Below, in pieces: positions 1 through 6,362 of a stretch of 21,001 nucleotides of DNA. The stretch is taken from the NCBI GenBank assembly GCA_002496395.1, contig DAJQ01000012.1, forward strand, positions 1-21,001, read 5' to 3'. A program made the position numbers and the translations under genes. Numbering within the stretch: the first letter of the stretch is position 1; every line of letters begins with the position of its first letter. Under the pieces are notes generated by a model that was not told the DNA's origin, did no database searches, and saw only the letters and a list, made by a program, of their open reading frames with translations. This DNA is from Methanocorpusculaceae archaeon UBA456 (GTDB lineage: Archaea > Halobacteriota > Methanomicrobia > Methanomicrobiales > Methanocorpusculaceae).

Positions 1-44
1 GTTATGGAATCTGGTACTATAAAAAGTATGGAAAAGAAGATTAA
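1..44 (+). CDS. possible 3' end of a rightward gene (partial)
   Basis: Frame 3 is open from the window edge and reads YGIWYYKKYGKED before a TAA at 42-44. The mix of aromatic and basic residues looks like the cytoplasmic tail of a membrane protein. The stop overlaps the ilvC stop (41-43, opposite strand), so the two genes would converge end to end. With only 13 codons visible no function can be given. Frame 1 is also open to a TAA at 52-54, so the frame itself is uncertain. Confidence 0.3.
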   Translation, partial: YGIWYYKKYGKED

Positions 45-1033
45 AGATTCTTAAACTGGGGCATATCCTTTCTCAGTTCTGCCCCGACATGTTCGATCTC
101 GTGCTCTTCATCGGCGCGGGTGAGTGCATTGAAGACCGGCCTGTTCACCATATTCTCAAGGATCCACTCCTTGGCAAAGGTGCCGTTCTGGATCTCGGCA
201 AGGATCTCCTCCATCTCCATCCTGCTCTCGGGCCCGATCACGCGGGGTCCCCGGGTGAGATCGCCATACTGGGCGGTGTTGCTGATGTACCTGCGCATCT
301 TGGTGAAGCCGCCCTCATAGATGAGATCGATGATCAGTTTCGTCTCGTGAAGCACCTCAAGGTACGCCATCTCGGGGCTGTACCCGGCATCGACGAGGGT
401 CTCATACCCTGCCCTGATCAGCGAGGTGATACCGCCGCAGAGAACTGCCTGCTCTCCAAAGAGATCGGTCTCGGTCTCCTCACGGAAGGTCGTCTCAAGC
501 ACCATTGCACGGGTGGCACCGATGCCTTTAGCATAGGCGAGCGCAAGTGCGCGGGCATTGCCGGAGACATCCTGGTACACTGCGATGAGTGCGGGAACGC
601 CCATGCCTTCCGTGTAGGTTCTCCTGACCATGAATCCGGGCCCTTTCGGAGCGACCATGAAGACATTCACCGTCTCCGGTGGGACGATCTGGCCGAAATG
701 AATGTTGAATCCATGTGAGAAGACCAGCGATGCACCCTTCTTGAGGTTCCCTGCAATCTCTGATCTGAAGACTGCTGCCTGGCTCTCGTCAGGGAGGAGA
801 ATCTGGACCAGATCGGCTTTCTTTACTGCCTCGGCAACTGCGAGGACAGTAAAACCGTCTTTCTTCGCCTCATCCCAGCTCTTACCGGGGCGGAGACCGA
901 TGATAACATCAAGTCCGCTGTCACGAAGATTCAAAGCCTGGCCGCGGCCCTGCGAGCCGTAGCCGATCACGGCGATCGTCTTTCCTTTTAAATGAGAGAG
1001 ATCGGCGTCTGCGTCATAGTACTTCTGGACCAT
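41..1033 (-). CDS. ilvC: Ketol-acid reductoisomerase (class I)
   Basis: Converts 2-acetolactate or 2-aceto-2-hydroxybutyrate to the dihydroxy acids of valine, leucine and isoleucine synthesis, using NAD(P)H and Mg2+, in the cytoplasm. The 330 residues match the short class I length. The Rossmann motif GYGSQGRGQ lies at residues 24-32, followed by the cofactor-choice loop GLRPGKSW (46-53). The catalytic-region His is H108. Metal and substrate residues are all in place: D190 and E194 (DLFGEQAVLCGG), E226 and E230 (LEVLHE), S251 (RYISNTAQYGD). The N-terminus MVQKYYDADADLSHLKGK is typical of the family, which supports the start at 1033. The gene is divergent from mptA. The ribosome binding site is weak, and a minus-strand TATA element sits about 40 bases upstream. 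No ilvB, ilvN or leuA is visible here. Confidence 0.97.
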   Translation of the reverse strand: MVQKYYDADADLSHLKGKTIAVIGYGSQGRGQALNLRDSGLDVIIGLRPGKSWDEAKKDGFTVLAVAEAVKKADLVQILLPDESQAAVFRSEIAGNLKKGASLVFSHGFNIHFGQIVPPETVNVFMVAPKGPGFMVRRTYTEGMGVPALIAVYQDVSGNARALALAYAKGIGATRAMVLETTFREETETDLFGEQAVLCGGITSLIRAGYETLVDAGYSPEMAYLEVLHETKLIIDLIYEGGFTKMRRYISNTAQYGDLTRGPRVIGPESRMEMEEILAEIQNGTFAKEWILENMVNRPVFNALTRADEEHEIEHVGAELRKDMPQFKNL

Positions 1034-1066
1034 AGCTATACCATTAGGTAATGCGGTGCGAGTCTA

Positions 1067-1081
1067 CATAAATATATTATA
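1067..1081 (-). promoter_or_regulatory. TATA-type promoter of ilvC
   Basis: Read on the minus strand this is TATAATATATTTATG, an AT block in otherwise mixed sequence. Its centre is about 41 bases upstream of the ilvC ATG, which predicts a transcript start near 1047 and a leader of about 14 bases. Confidence 0.5.
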
Positions 1082-1102
1082 CAGAGGCTCATACCTGACT
1101 AT

Positions 1103-1112
1103 ACTTTTATAG
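1103..1112 (+). promoter_or_regulatory. TATA-type promoter of mptA
   Basis: ACTTTTATAG lies about 50 bases before the mptA ATG. Transcription would start near 1133, leaving a leader of about 24 bases that contains the ribosome binding site AGAGGT at 1143-1148, eight bases before the ATG. Confidence 0.45.
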
Positions 1113-1156
1113 CCTGATCTTCTGTGAAGAAGATATAATGATAGAGGTCTTTTCGC

Positions 1157-2092
1157 ATGGAACTGTCTGATATTCAGTCCACTATCCCCGATATCCGGAT
1201 CAACCTGAGCCGGGTGGGTGTCAGAAATGTACGAAAACTCGTGGAAGTAGCACGTGTCGGGAAACGTCCGGCGATCTTTATTTCGAAGTTTGATATCTTC
1301 GTTGATCTCCCCGGCTCCCTGAAAGGTGCAAATCTCTCAAGAAATTTTGAAGTAATTGATGATGTGCTCCAGGAGGCAATCGGTGGCGAGGTGAAGGAGA
1401 TCGAGGAGGTCTGTAGCAGGGTTGCACGGAAACTCCTTGATCGCCATGAGTATGCCGAGCGGACCGAGGTCCGGATGGAGAGCGCCTACATGGTGAAGCG
1501 TGAGACTCCGGTCACCGCAACCCCGTGCCATGAAGTGGTTACGGTGCATGCCCGTGCCCTGGCCCAGCGGACAAGCAGGGAGCCGATCATCAGGAAGAGT
1601 GTCGGTGCTGAGGTGACCGGCATGACCGCCTGTCCCTGTGCCCAGAATATCATGAAGGATCATGCCATGATGGTGCTTGAATCACTTGATATGGACAAGG
1701 ATAAGATAGAAAAATTCTTTGACGAGGTTCCAATGGCAACCCACAACCAGCGTGGCAAGGGTTTCCTCTGCATCGAGACCGATGACGATCAGCATGTTCC
1801 GCTTGAAGATGTGATCAATGTCCTCAAAGATTCCATGAGTGGCAGGATCTATGAACTCCTCAAACGTGGTGATGAGAGTTATGTGGTGATGGAAGCTCAC
1901 AAGAACCCGAGATTTGTCGAGGATTGCGTCCGTGTCATGGCAAAGAAGGTTGTCAGTACCTTCGGCCATCTTCCGGCTGATGCCCGCATCACCATCCGGC
2001 AGACAAATGAGGAGAGTATTCACCAGCATGATGCCTATGCAGAACGGCATGCAACCCTTGCCGAGCTGTATGCAGAATTAAACTGTGAATGA
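1157..2092 (+). CDS. mptA: GTP cyclohydrolase IV, MptA/FolE2 family
   Basis: In archaea this Fe(II)-dependent enzyme converts GTP to 7,8-dihydroneopterin 2',3'-cyclic phosphate, the first step towards the pterin of methanopterin, the C1 carrier of methanogenesis. The 311 residues cover the whole family. Visible signature segments are TPCHEVVTVHARA (122-134), TGMTACPCAQN with C159 and C161 (154-164), the metal-ligand stretch MATHNQRGKG with H196 (193-202), and the C-terminal NEESIHQHDAYAER (284-297). The start is supported by AGAGGT at a spacing of eight; an ATG at 1138 is out of frame. In a methanogen the MptA role is far more likely than the bacterial FolE2 role in folate synthesis. The gene appears to be transcribed alone, with hairpins just after its stop. 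Confidence 0.95.
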   Translation: MELSDIQSTIPDIRINLSRVGVRNVRKLVEVARVGKRPAIFISKFDIFVDLPGSLKGANLSRNFEVIDDVLQEAIGGEVKEIEEVCSRVARKLLDRHEYAERTEVRMESAYMVKRETPVTATPCHEVVTVHARALAQRTSREPIIRKSVGAEVTGMTACPCAQNIMKDHAMMVLESLDMDKDKIEKFFDEVPMATHNQRGKGFLCIETDDDQHVPLEDVINVLKDSMSGRIYELLKRGDESYVVMEAHKNPRFVEDCVRVMAKKVVSTFGHLPADARITIRQTNEESIHQHDAYAERHATLAELYAELNCE

Positions 2093-2095
2093 TCA

Positions 2096-2137
2096 CTCTT
2101 TTCTGAGAAAAGAGATGTGGGTATCCCCCATATCTCT
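2096..2137 (+). terminator. Two overlapping, mutually exclusive hairpins after mptA
   Basis: Stem 1 is CTCTTTTC (2096-2103) with GAAAAGAG (2107-2114) and a 3-base loop. Stem 2 is formed by 2111-2121 and 2127-2137, 11 pairs including one G-U, with a 5-base loop. The 3' arm of stem 1 shares 2111-2114 with the 5' arm of stem 2, so only one can form at a time. They begin 4 bases after the mptA stop. They may be terminator, mRNA-stability or processing elements. Stem 2 is followed by TCTTG, not a long T run. Confidence 0.5.
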
Positions 2138-2390
2138 CTTGTAAGCATGCTATCTCCACTGGGATCATGAGTATTTTTGGTATGGGGTGGGTATGGATTC
2201 ATCCCCTGTCTTTTCACCGGAGTATTTTTTGAAATGGGGGGATCGCGGTTCTCTTCTGGGGATAAGATGTGTATGATTTAAATTGCTTCATAATCTTATA
2301 TTAATAGTTATTCCATTACACTCTTAAATGATGTGTATCTCCCAAAAAGCGTTCTACTGGGTTATTCTGCCGTAAATAAAGCGCATAACC

Positions 2391-2408
2391 TCTTTTTAAC
2401 CAAAAAGA
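2391..2408 (+). terminator. Small hairpin in the mptA-frhA gap
   Basis: TCTTTTT (2391-2397) and AAAAAGA (2402-2408) form a perfect 7-bp stem with an AACC loop. In either orientation it presents a T run, so it could end a small transcript from either side. Confidence 0.3.
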
Positions 2409-2479
2409 AGAAATAATGCTGTATTTCAGGTGAGATTCTCCATAATTTTACAAATATTAAAATTAGTAACACCATTTGA

Positions 2480-2496
2480 TATGATATTATATCATA
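2480..2496. repeat. AT-rich inverted repeat
   Basis: TATGATA and TATCATA flank a 3-base TTA spacer, giving a perfect 7-bp inverted repeat about 150 bases upstream of frhA. It could bind a regulator, or be a chance feature of AT-rich DNA. Confidence 0.3.
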
Positions 2497-2534
2497 ATAA
2501 CCATGGATGAGGGGTACTATCACAAACTATAATT

Positions 2535-2546
2535 AACGATATCGTT
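2535..2546. promoter_or_regulatory. Perfect 12-bp palindrome upstream of the frh promoter
   Basis: AACGATATCGTT is fully self-complementary. It lies about 55 bases upstream of the frh TATA element and 27 bp, centre to centre, from a second palindrome. The position suits an upstream binding site for a dimeric regulator. Confidence 0.45.
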
Positions 2547-2560
2547 CTAATTCACTTTAG

Positions 2561-2574
2561 CGTACCTTGGTACG
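2561..2574. promoter_or_regulatory. Perfect inverted repeat just upstream of the frh TATA box
   Basis: CGTACC-TT-GGTACG has perfect 6-bp arms and ends about 19 bases before the TATA-like element. It is a candidate operator for frh expression. The regulator is not identifiable from the sequence. Confidence 0.5.
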
Positions 2575-2590
2575 TGTCATTAACCGCACA

Positions 2591-2601
2591 GGATAAATAT
2601 T
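2591..2601 (+). promoter_or_regulatory. TATA-type promoter of the frhADGB operon
   Basis: GGATAAATATT contains an AT core (2593-2601) with a purine-rich upstream flank as in archaeal BRE/TATA elements. The predicted transcript start is near 2623, about 24 bases before the preferred TTG start at 2647, leaving room for the ribosome binding site GGATGAGG at 2631-2638. Confidence 0.5.
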
Positions 2602-2646
2602 GACGTATAGCAGATCGACCACCACATTTTGGATGAGGCGATAACA

Positions 2647-4014
2647 TTGTCGAAAGTAGTAGAAATTTCCCCAACCACAAGGCATGAAGGCCATTCCAAG
2701 CTCGTCTTAAAAGTCAATGATGACGGTATTGTCGAGCGCGGAGACTGGCTCTCCATTACTCCAGTCAGGGGTATTGAAAAGCTTGCCATCGGTAAGACGA
2801 TGGAGCAGGTTCCAAAGATCGCATCACGTGTCTGTGGTATCTGTCCGATTGCTCACACCCTCGCAGGTGTTGAGTCGATGGAAGCATCGATCGGATGTGA
2901 GATCCCAGAAGATGCATTTCTTCTCAGGATGATGCTCCAGTGTGCAAACAGGATACACAGCCATGCACTGCATAACATCCTGACCCTGCCGGATATGTAC
3001 TTACCCGGAACAGATACAAAGATCAACCCCTTCACACCAGAAGAGCCGGTCAGAAGCGTTGCAAAACGTATCCAGACCCTCCGTATGGTCGGCCAGACGA
3101 TCGGCGAGATCGTCGGCGGCGAAGCGATCCACCCATCAAACCCACGCGTCGGAGGTATGTACAAGAACCTCTCGCCACGTGGCAGGGCAAAGGTCCTCGA
3201 TCTCGCAAAGATGGGACTTCCGCTTGCACGTGAACACATGGAGTTCATGATTGCAATCCTCAGGAACTATCAGAAGCGTGACTGGGCAGAGGTCGGTGGC
3301 AAAGAGATTCCGATTCCAAAGGATCTTGGATACCACAACCAGGGCTACATGGCAGCAGACACCGCCTATGGCAGCAGCTCACTTGATGAGAACCCACGCT
3401 GGTTCCCCGAACGCTGGACAGAGGTCCGGCCATGGGACTGGTACATGGGCGAGGAAGAGATCACGCTCGAAGACCCATCATACCCGGTCGGCGGTACCAC
3501 AAAGGCAGGCACCAAGGCCTGGCCACAGATGGAAGCCTGCACCGGTGTTCCGCTCTATGACGGCCAGCCCGTCGAGGTCGGTCCCCGTGCCCGTCTTGTA
3601 GAGTTCAAGAACTACGACGAGAAGGGTGCAATCGGCCTGCAGATCGCACGGCAGATGGAGTACATGGACTGTTTCTATAAGATCATTGAAGCAGCAGATG
3701 CACTTGACTGTTCAGCGTCGGTTGTTGCAGATGAGATTCCACAGGGTGACGGCTCCATCGGCTGGGCTGCAAACGAAGCCCCGCGAGGCTGTGACGTTCA
3801 CCTGGCAAAGGTCAGAAACGGCAAAGTCGAGTACTACTCGATGCTTGTCCCGACCACCTGGAACTTCCCCACCTGCAGCCGTGCACTCGTTGGTGCTCCC
3901 TGGCAGCTTACCGAGGTCATCATGCGTGCCTATGATCCCTGTGTCTCCTGTGCAACCCACATGATCGTCCTCGATGAGGACAAGAGGCTCGTTGCAGAGA
4001 AACTCCTCGAGTGA
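2647..4014 (+). CDS. frhA: F420-reducing [NiFe]-hydrogenase, large subunit (alpha)
   Basis: Catalytic subunit of the group 3a cytoplasmic hydrogenase that uses H2 to reduce coenzyme F420. The Ni-Fe site cysteines are present: RVCGICPIAH at residues 61-70 (C63, C66) and DPCVSCATH at 430-438 (C432, C435). The 17 residues after H438 are the tail expected to be removed by FrhD once Ni is inserted. The final motif has Cys, so this is not a selenocysteine form. I start at the TTG at 2647, giving MSKVVEISPTTRHEGH and 455 residues, because GGATGAGG (2631-2638) sits eight bases upstream and the N-terminus then matches relatives. An in-frame TTG at 2629 would add six residues but has no binding site. 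The stop overlaps the frhD GTG (GTGA, 4011-4014). Confidence 0.96.
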   Translation: MSKVVEISPTTRHEGHSKLVLKVNDDGIVERGDWLSITPVRGIEKLAIGKTMEQVPKIASRVCGICPIAHTLAGVESMEASIGCEIPEDAFLLRMMLQCANRIHSHALHNILTLPDMYLPGTDTKINPFTPEEPVRSVAKRIQTLRMVGQTIGEIVGGEAIHPSNPRVGGMYKNLSPRGRAKVLDLAKMGLPLAREHMEFMIAILRNYQKRDWAEVGGKEIPIPKDLGYHNQGYMAADTAYGSSSLDENPRWFPERWTEVRPWDWYMGEEEITLEDPSYPVGGTTKAGTKAWPQMEACTGVPLYDGQPVEVGPRARLVEFKNYDEKGAIGLQIARQMEYMDCFYKIIEAADALDCSASVVADEIPQGDGSIGWAANEAPRGCDVHLAKVRNGKVEYYSMLVPTTWNFPTCSRALVGAPWQLTEVIMRAYDPCVSCATHMIVLDEDKRLVAEKLLE

Positions 4015-4502
4015 GTGCGTTCATGGACGAGCTGTACCCCGAGATTGTCATCGCCGGTTGCGGCAACATGCTGTTTGGTGATGACGGCTATGGACCTGAG
4101 GTTGTTGAGCGGTTGAAGGAGTATACACTCCCCGACAATGTGAAAGCGGTGGATGTGGGCCTTGCTGGCCCTCATTTCTGCTTTAACATGCTTGATAACG
4201 GAGTTACCAAAAAGCTGATTATTATCGATATTATCGATTTTGGTGCAGAACCCGGGACGCTTACAAAGCTCCGGGTCGAGGATCTGCCACCGGGCAGTTA
4301 CCGGGATGTTCATTCATGGGCATTGACCGAACCGCTTAACATTCTAAAGGATACGGTGGATATCTCGATAATTGGGTGCCAGCCAAAGAACGTACCCGCC
4401 CCCGATGTTGAAATAGGTATTTCAACAGAGGTTGAGGATGCTATACCCCTGACGATTCAGGTTGTATTGAAGGAAATTGGGGTGAATAATGGGAATACTT
4501 GA
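4011..4502 (+). CDS. frhD: F420-reducing hydrogenase maturation endopeptidase
   Basis: A protease of the HyaD/HycI family that senses Ni in the large subunit and cuts off its C-terminal tail; FrhA is the expected substrate. The N-terminal motif IAGCGNMLFGDDGYGPEV (about residues 14-31) carries the acidic Ni-sensing position. A second acidic residue follows in IIDIIDFG (71-78), and H101 in RDVHSWAL is the likely third ligand. The GTG start at 4011 overlaps the frhA stop and gives 163 residues. The ATG at 4023 (MDELYPEIVIAGCGN) aligns at least as well with relatives and is a real alternative. The 3' end overlaps the upstream frhG start by 14 bases, indicating coupled translation. Confidence 0.93.
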   Translation: MSAFMDELYPEIVIAGCGNMLFGDDGYGPEVVERLKEYTLPDNVKAVDVGLAGPHFCFNMLDNGVTKKLIIIDIIDFGAEPGTLTKLRVEDLPPGSYRDVHSWALTEPLNILKDTVDISIIGCQPKNVPAPDVEIGISTEVEDAIPLTIQVVLKEIGVNNGNT

Positions 4503-5403
4503 ATCCCTGAAGGCCCTGTTATTCGGTAAACACGACGTCGGTGGGGAAAAGCAGGATCAAAAACCGGCTGATAAACCGGCTGACGTAATTGTCGAAAAGA
4601 AGGCGTCAATCATAAAAGAACCAAAGGAGGAGAAGCCAGTGGCTGATAAGATTACTGTAGGACACGTGCACATGAGCGGTTGTACCGGGTGCCTTGTGTC
4701 CTTTGCAGATAACTATGAAGGATTGTTAACAATTCTTGACAAATATGCGGACCTCGTCTACTGTCTCACATTAGCAGATGTCCGGCATATCCCAGAGATG
4801 GATGTAGCCCTCGTTGAGGGATCTGTCTGTATTCAGGATCACATTGCAGTCGAGGAGATCATCGAGACCAGAAAGAACGCGAAGATCGTCGTTGCACTCG
4901 GTGCCTGCGCCTGCTATGGCAACATCACCAGATTCTGCCGTGGAGGTCAGCAGAACCAGCCTCAGCACGAGTCGTATCTGCCAATCGGTGACCTGATCGA
5001 TGTGGATGTCTACATCCCCGGATGTGCACCGACTCCGCAGCAGATCAGAAACGTCTGTGTTATGGCGTACCTGCTGCTGAAAGGAAACGATGAGCAGAAA
5101 GCACTCGCAGGTGCATACCTGACACCCATGATGAACCTTGCAAAGGCAGGCACAGAAGCCTGTGGTTGTGATGTCATGTATAACGTGATCAACCAGGGTC
5201 TCTGCATGGGCTGTGGCTCATGTGCAGCAGCCTGCCCGGTTCGTGCAATCACCATGCAGTACGGCAAACCGCAGATTGAGCGCGATCTCTGTATCAAATG
5301 CGGTGCATGCTATGCCCAGTGCCCACGGAGCTTCTTCAGCTTCGATGTGGTCAACCAGTATGAGGGTATCATGGAAGCAATAGACGCTGCTATGCAGCCC
5401 TGA
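4489..5403 (+). CDS. frhG: F420-reducing hydrogenase, Fe-S small subunit (gamma), with N-terminal extension
   Basis: Carries electrons from the Ni-Fe site of FrhA to FrhB. The proximal [4Fe-4S] ligands are in GCTGC (C65, C68), GACACYG (139-144) and PGCAPTPQ (178-184). A two-cluster ferredoxin domain follows: CMGCGSCAAACP (239-250) and CIKCGACYAQCP (268-279). From the ATG at 4489 the protein has 304 residues and begins with a 50-residue extension: an amphipathic MGILESLKALLFGK followed by a Lys/Glu/Pro-rich linker. An in-frame GTG at 4639 gives MADKITVGHVHMSGCTGC, the usual N-terminus of the family, and is preceded by AAAGGAGGAG at an ideal distance. The upstream start also has a site, GGGGTGA, only three bases before the ATG. 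Either start or both may be used. Confidence 0.94.
   Translation: MGILESLKALLFGKHDVGGEKQDQKPADKPADVIVEKKASIIKEPKEEKPVADKITVGHVHMSGCTGCLVSFADNYEGLLTILDKYADLVYCLTLADVRHIPEMDVALVEGSVCIQDHIAVEEIIETRKNAKIVVALGACACYGNITRFCRGGQQNQPQHESYLPIGDLIDVDVYIPGCAPTPQQIRNVCVMAYLLLKGNDEQKALAGAYLTPMMNLAKAGTEACGCDVMYNVINQGLCMGCGSCAAACPVRAITMQYGKPQIERDLCIKCGACYAQCPRSFFSFDVVNQYEGIMEAIDAAMQP
4623..4641 (+). promoter_or_regulatory. Strong internal ribosome binding site and GTG start within frhG
   Basis: AAAGGAGGAG (4623-4632) precedes an in-frame GTG (4639-4641) by about eight bases. It would start translation of a 254-residue FrhG without the N-terminal extension. The match is better than at most starts in this window. 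Confidence 0.5.
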
Positions 5404-5416
5404 GGAGGGAGAAGAA

Positions 5417-6283
5417 ATGGTACTTGGTAACTACAAACAGGCTGTTGCAGCACGCAGCACAGACCCCGATATTCTCCGCAAATCACAGGACGGTGGCATT
5501 GTCACCCAGCTCTTTGCCTATGCACTTGATGCTGGCATCATTGATGGTGCAATCGTTGCAGGTCAGAGTGATGAGCCATTCAAACCCGAGCCGATGGTCG
5601 CAACCACCCGTGAGGAACTCCTCGCAGCACGTGGCACCCGCTACTCCATCTCCCCGAACATGTCACTGATCAAAGAAGTGACCCGGAGCTATGGACTTGA
5701 CAAGGTCGGTGTTGTTGGCACCCCCTGCCAGATGCAGGCACTCAGGAAGGGTCAGCTCTATCCTGTCGGCCTTCGTGATGTTGCGGACAAGATTGCACTC
5801 GCAGTTGGTATCTTCTGCATGGAGAACTTCCCCTACCAGGGCATCCTCCAGCTCGTTGAAGACCACGGTGCGACCGCTCTTGAAAACGTCTCAAAGCTTG
5901 ATATCGGAAAGGGCAAGTTCTGGATCTACACCGAGCGCGGTGCAACCGTTCAGCTCCCGCTGAAGGTCACCCACAAGTACGAGCAGCCAGGCTGCCACGT
6001 CTGCCTCGACTATGTCGCAAACTTAGCTGACATCTCAACCGGCTCAGTCGGAACCCCCGACGGCTGGTCGACGGTCTTTGTCAGGTCAGCAAAGGGTGAT
6101 GACATCTGGGCAAAGGCGATCGCAGCAGGCGCATTCGAGACAAAGCCGATTGACTCTGTCAAGCCAGGCCTCGAACTCGTTACAAAGCTCGCAACCGAGA
6201 AGATCACAAAGAACCAGCAGTTCATTGAAGACAGAAAGACAAAGTTCACGGTCGGAAAGGAGCTGCGGAACCCCTACATCTAA
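5417..6283 (+). CDS. frhB: F420-reducing hydrogenase, F420-binding flavoprotein subunit (beta)
   Basis: Holds FAD and one [4Fe-4S] cluster, takes electrons from FrhG and passes a hydride to F420; the product feeds the F420-dependent steps of methanogenesis and biosynthesis. The 288 residues match the normal length. The N-terminal SQDGGIVTQLFAYALDAG (23-40) is typical. Cluster-ligand candidates are C104 (GTPCQMQA), C134 (GIFCMENFPYQG), and C193 and C196 (PGCHVCLDY). A strong site, GAGGAGGGAG, precedes the ATG. The gene closes the operon 13 bases after frhG, and an oligo-T tract follows its stop directly. Confidence 0.96.
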   Translation: MVLGNYKQAVAARSTDPDILRKSQDGGIVTQLFAYALDAGIIDGAIVAGQSDEPFKPEPMVATTREELLAARGTRYSISPNMSLIKEVTRSYGLDKVGVVGTPCQMQALRKGQLYPVGLRDVADKIALAVGIFCMENFPYQGILQLVEDHGATALENVSKLDIGKGKFWIYTERGATVQLPLKVTHKYEQPGCHVCLDYVANLADISTGSVGTPDGWSTVFVRSAKGDDIWAKAIAAGAFETKPIDSVKPGLELVTKLATEKITKNQQFIEDRKTKFTVGKELRNPYI

Positions 6284-6285
6284 TC

Positions 6286-6293
6286 TTTTTTTT
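6286..6293 (+). terminator. Oligo-T terminator after frhB
   Basis: Eight T residues begin two bases after the frhB stop. A T-run without a strong stem is the usual archaeal intrinsic termination signal. Confidence 0.6.
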
Positions 6294-6333
6294 GTTCATC
6301 CCCGCTCCTGTCACAGGAACAGAAGAAAAGGGG

Positions 6334-6343
6334 TTTAAAGATA
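6334..6343 (+). promoter_or_regulatory. TATA-type promoter of the 6363 gene
   Basis: TTTAAAGATA, preceded by GGGG, is centred about 25 bases before the ATG at 6363. That distance implies a leaderless or nearly leaderless transcript, consistent with the lack of a ribosome binding site. Confidence 0.5.
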
Positions 6344-6362
6344 CTGCATCTACATATCACCA

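Larger units (their letters stand above)
2138..2646 (+). other. AT-rich intergenic region upstream of frhA
   Basis: No convincing protein gene is visible. Contents: a GAGTATTTTT motif at about 2168 repeated imperfectly as GAGTATTTTTT at about 2219; a TATA-like TTATATTAA at 2296-2304 followed by a 15-codon ORF at 2328; a small hairpin (TCTTTTT/AAAAAGA, 2391-2408); an AT-rich inverted repeat at 2480-2496; two GC-containing palindromes; and the frhA promoter. A long non-coding stretch before a highly expressed operon suggests regulatory sequence, and possibly a small RNA. Confidence 0.6.

Noticed and set aside
89..718. 209-codon open frame on the plus strand opposite ilvC
   Set aside because: ilvC is a complete, motif-perfect gene on the other strand; the antisense frame has no recognisable domain and results from the base composition of the real codons.
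2168..2240. Repeated GAGTATTTTT motif as a possible CRISPR or transposon end
   Set aside because: Only two imperfect short copies occur, with no regular spacing, no flanking duplication and no associated gene.
3251..3964. Two long frames within frhA in another frame on the same strand
   Set aside because: They lie fully inside frhA, have Arg/Ser/Pro-rich low-complexity translations and no ribosome binding site.
4012..4014. TGA at the end of frhA as a possible selenocysteine codon
   Set aside because: The active-site motif already has Cys in both positions and the TGA lies after the usual C-terminal tail, so it is an ordinary stop.
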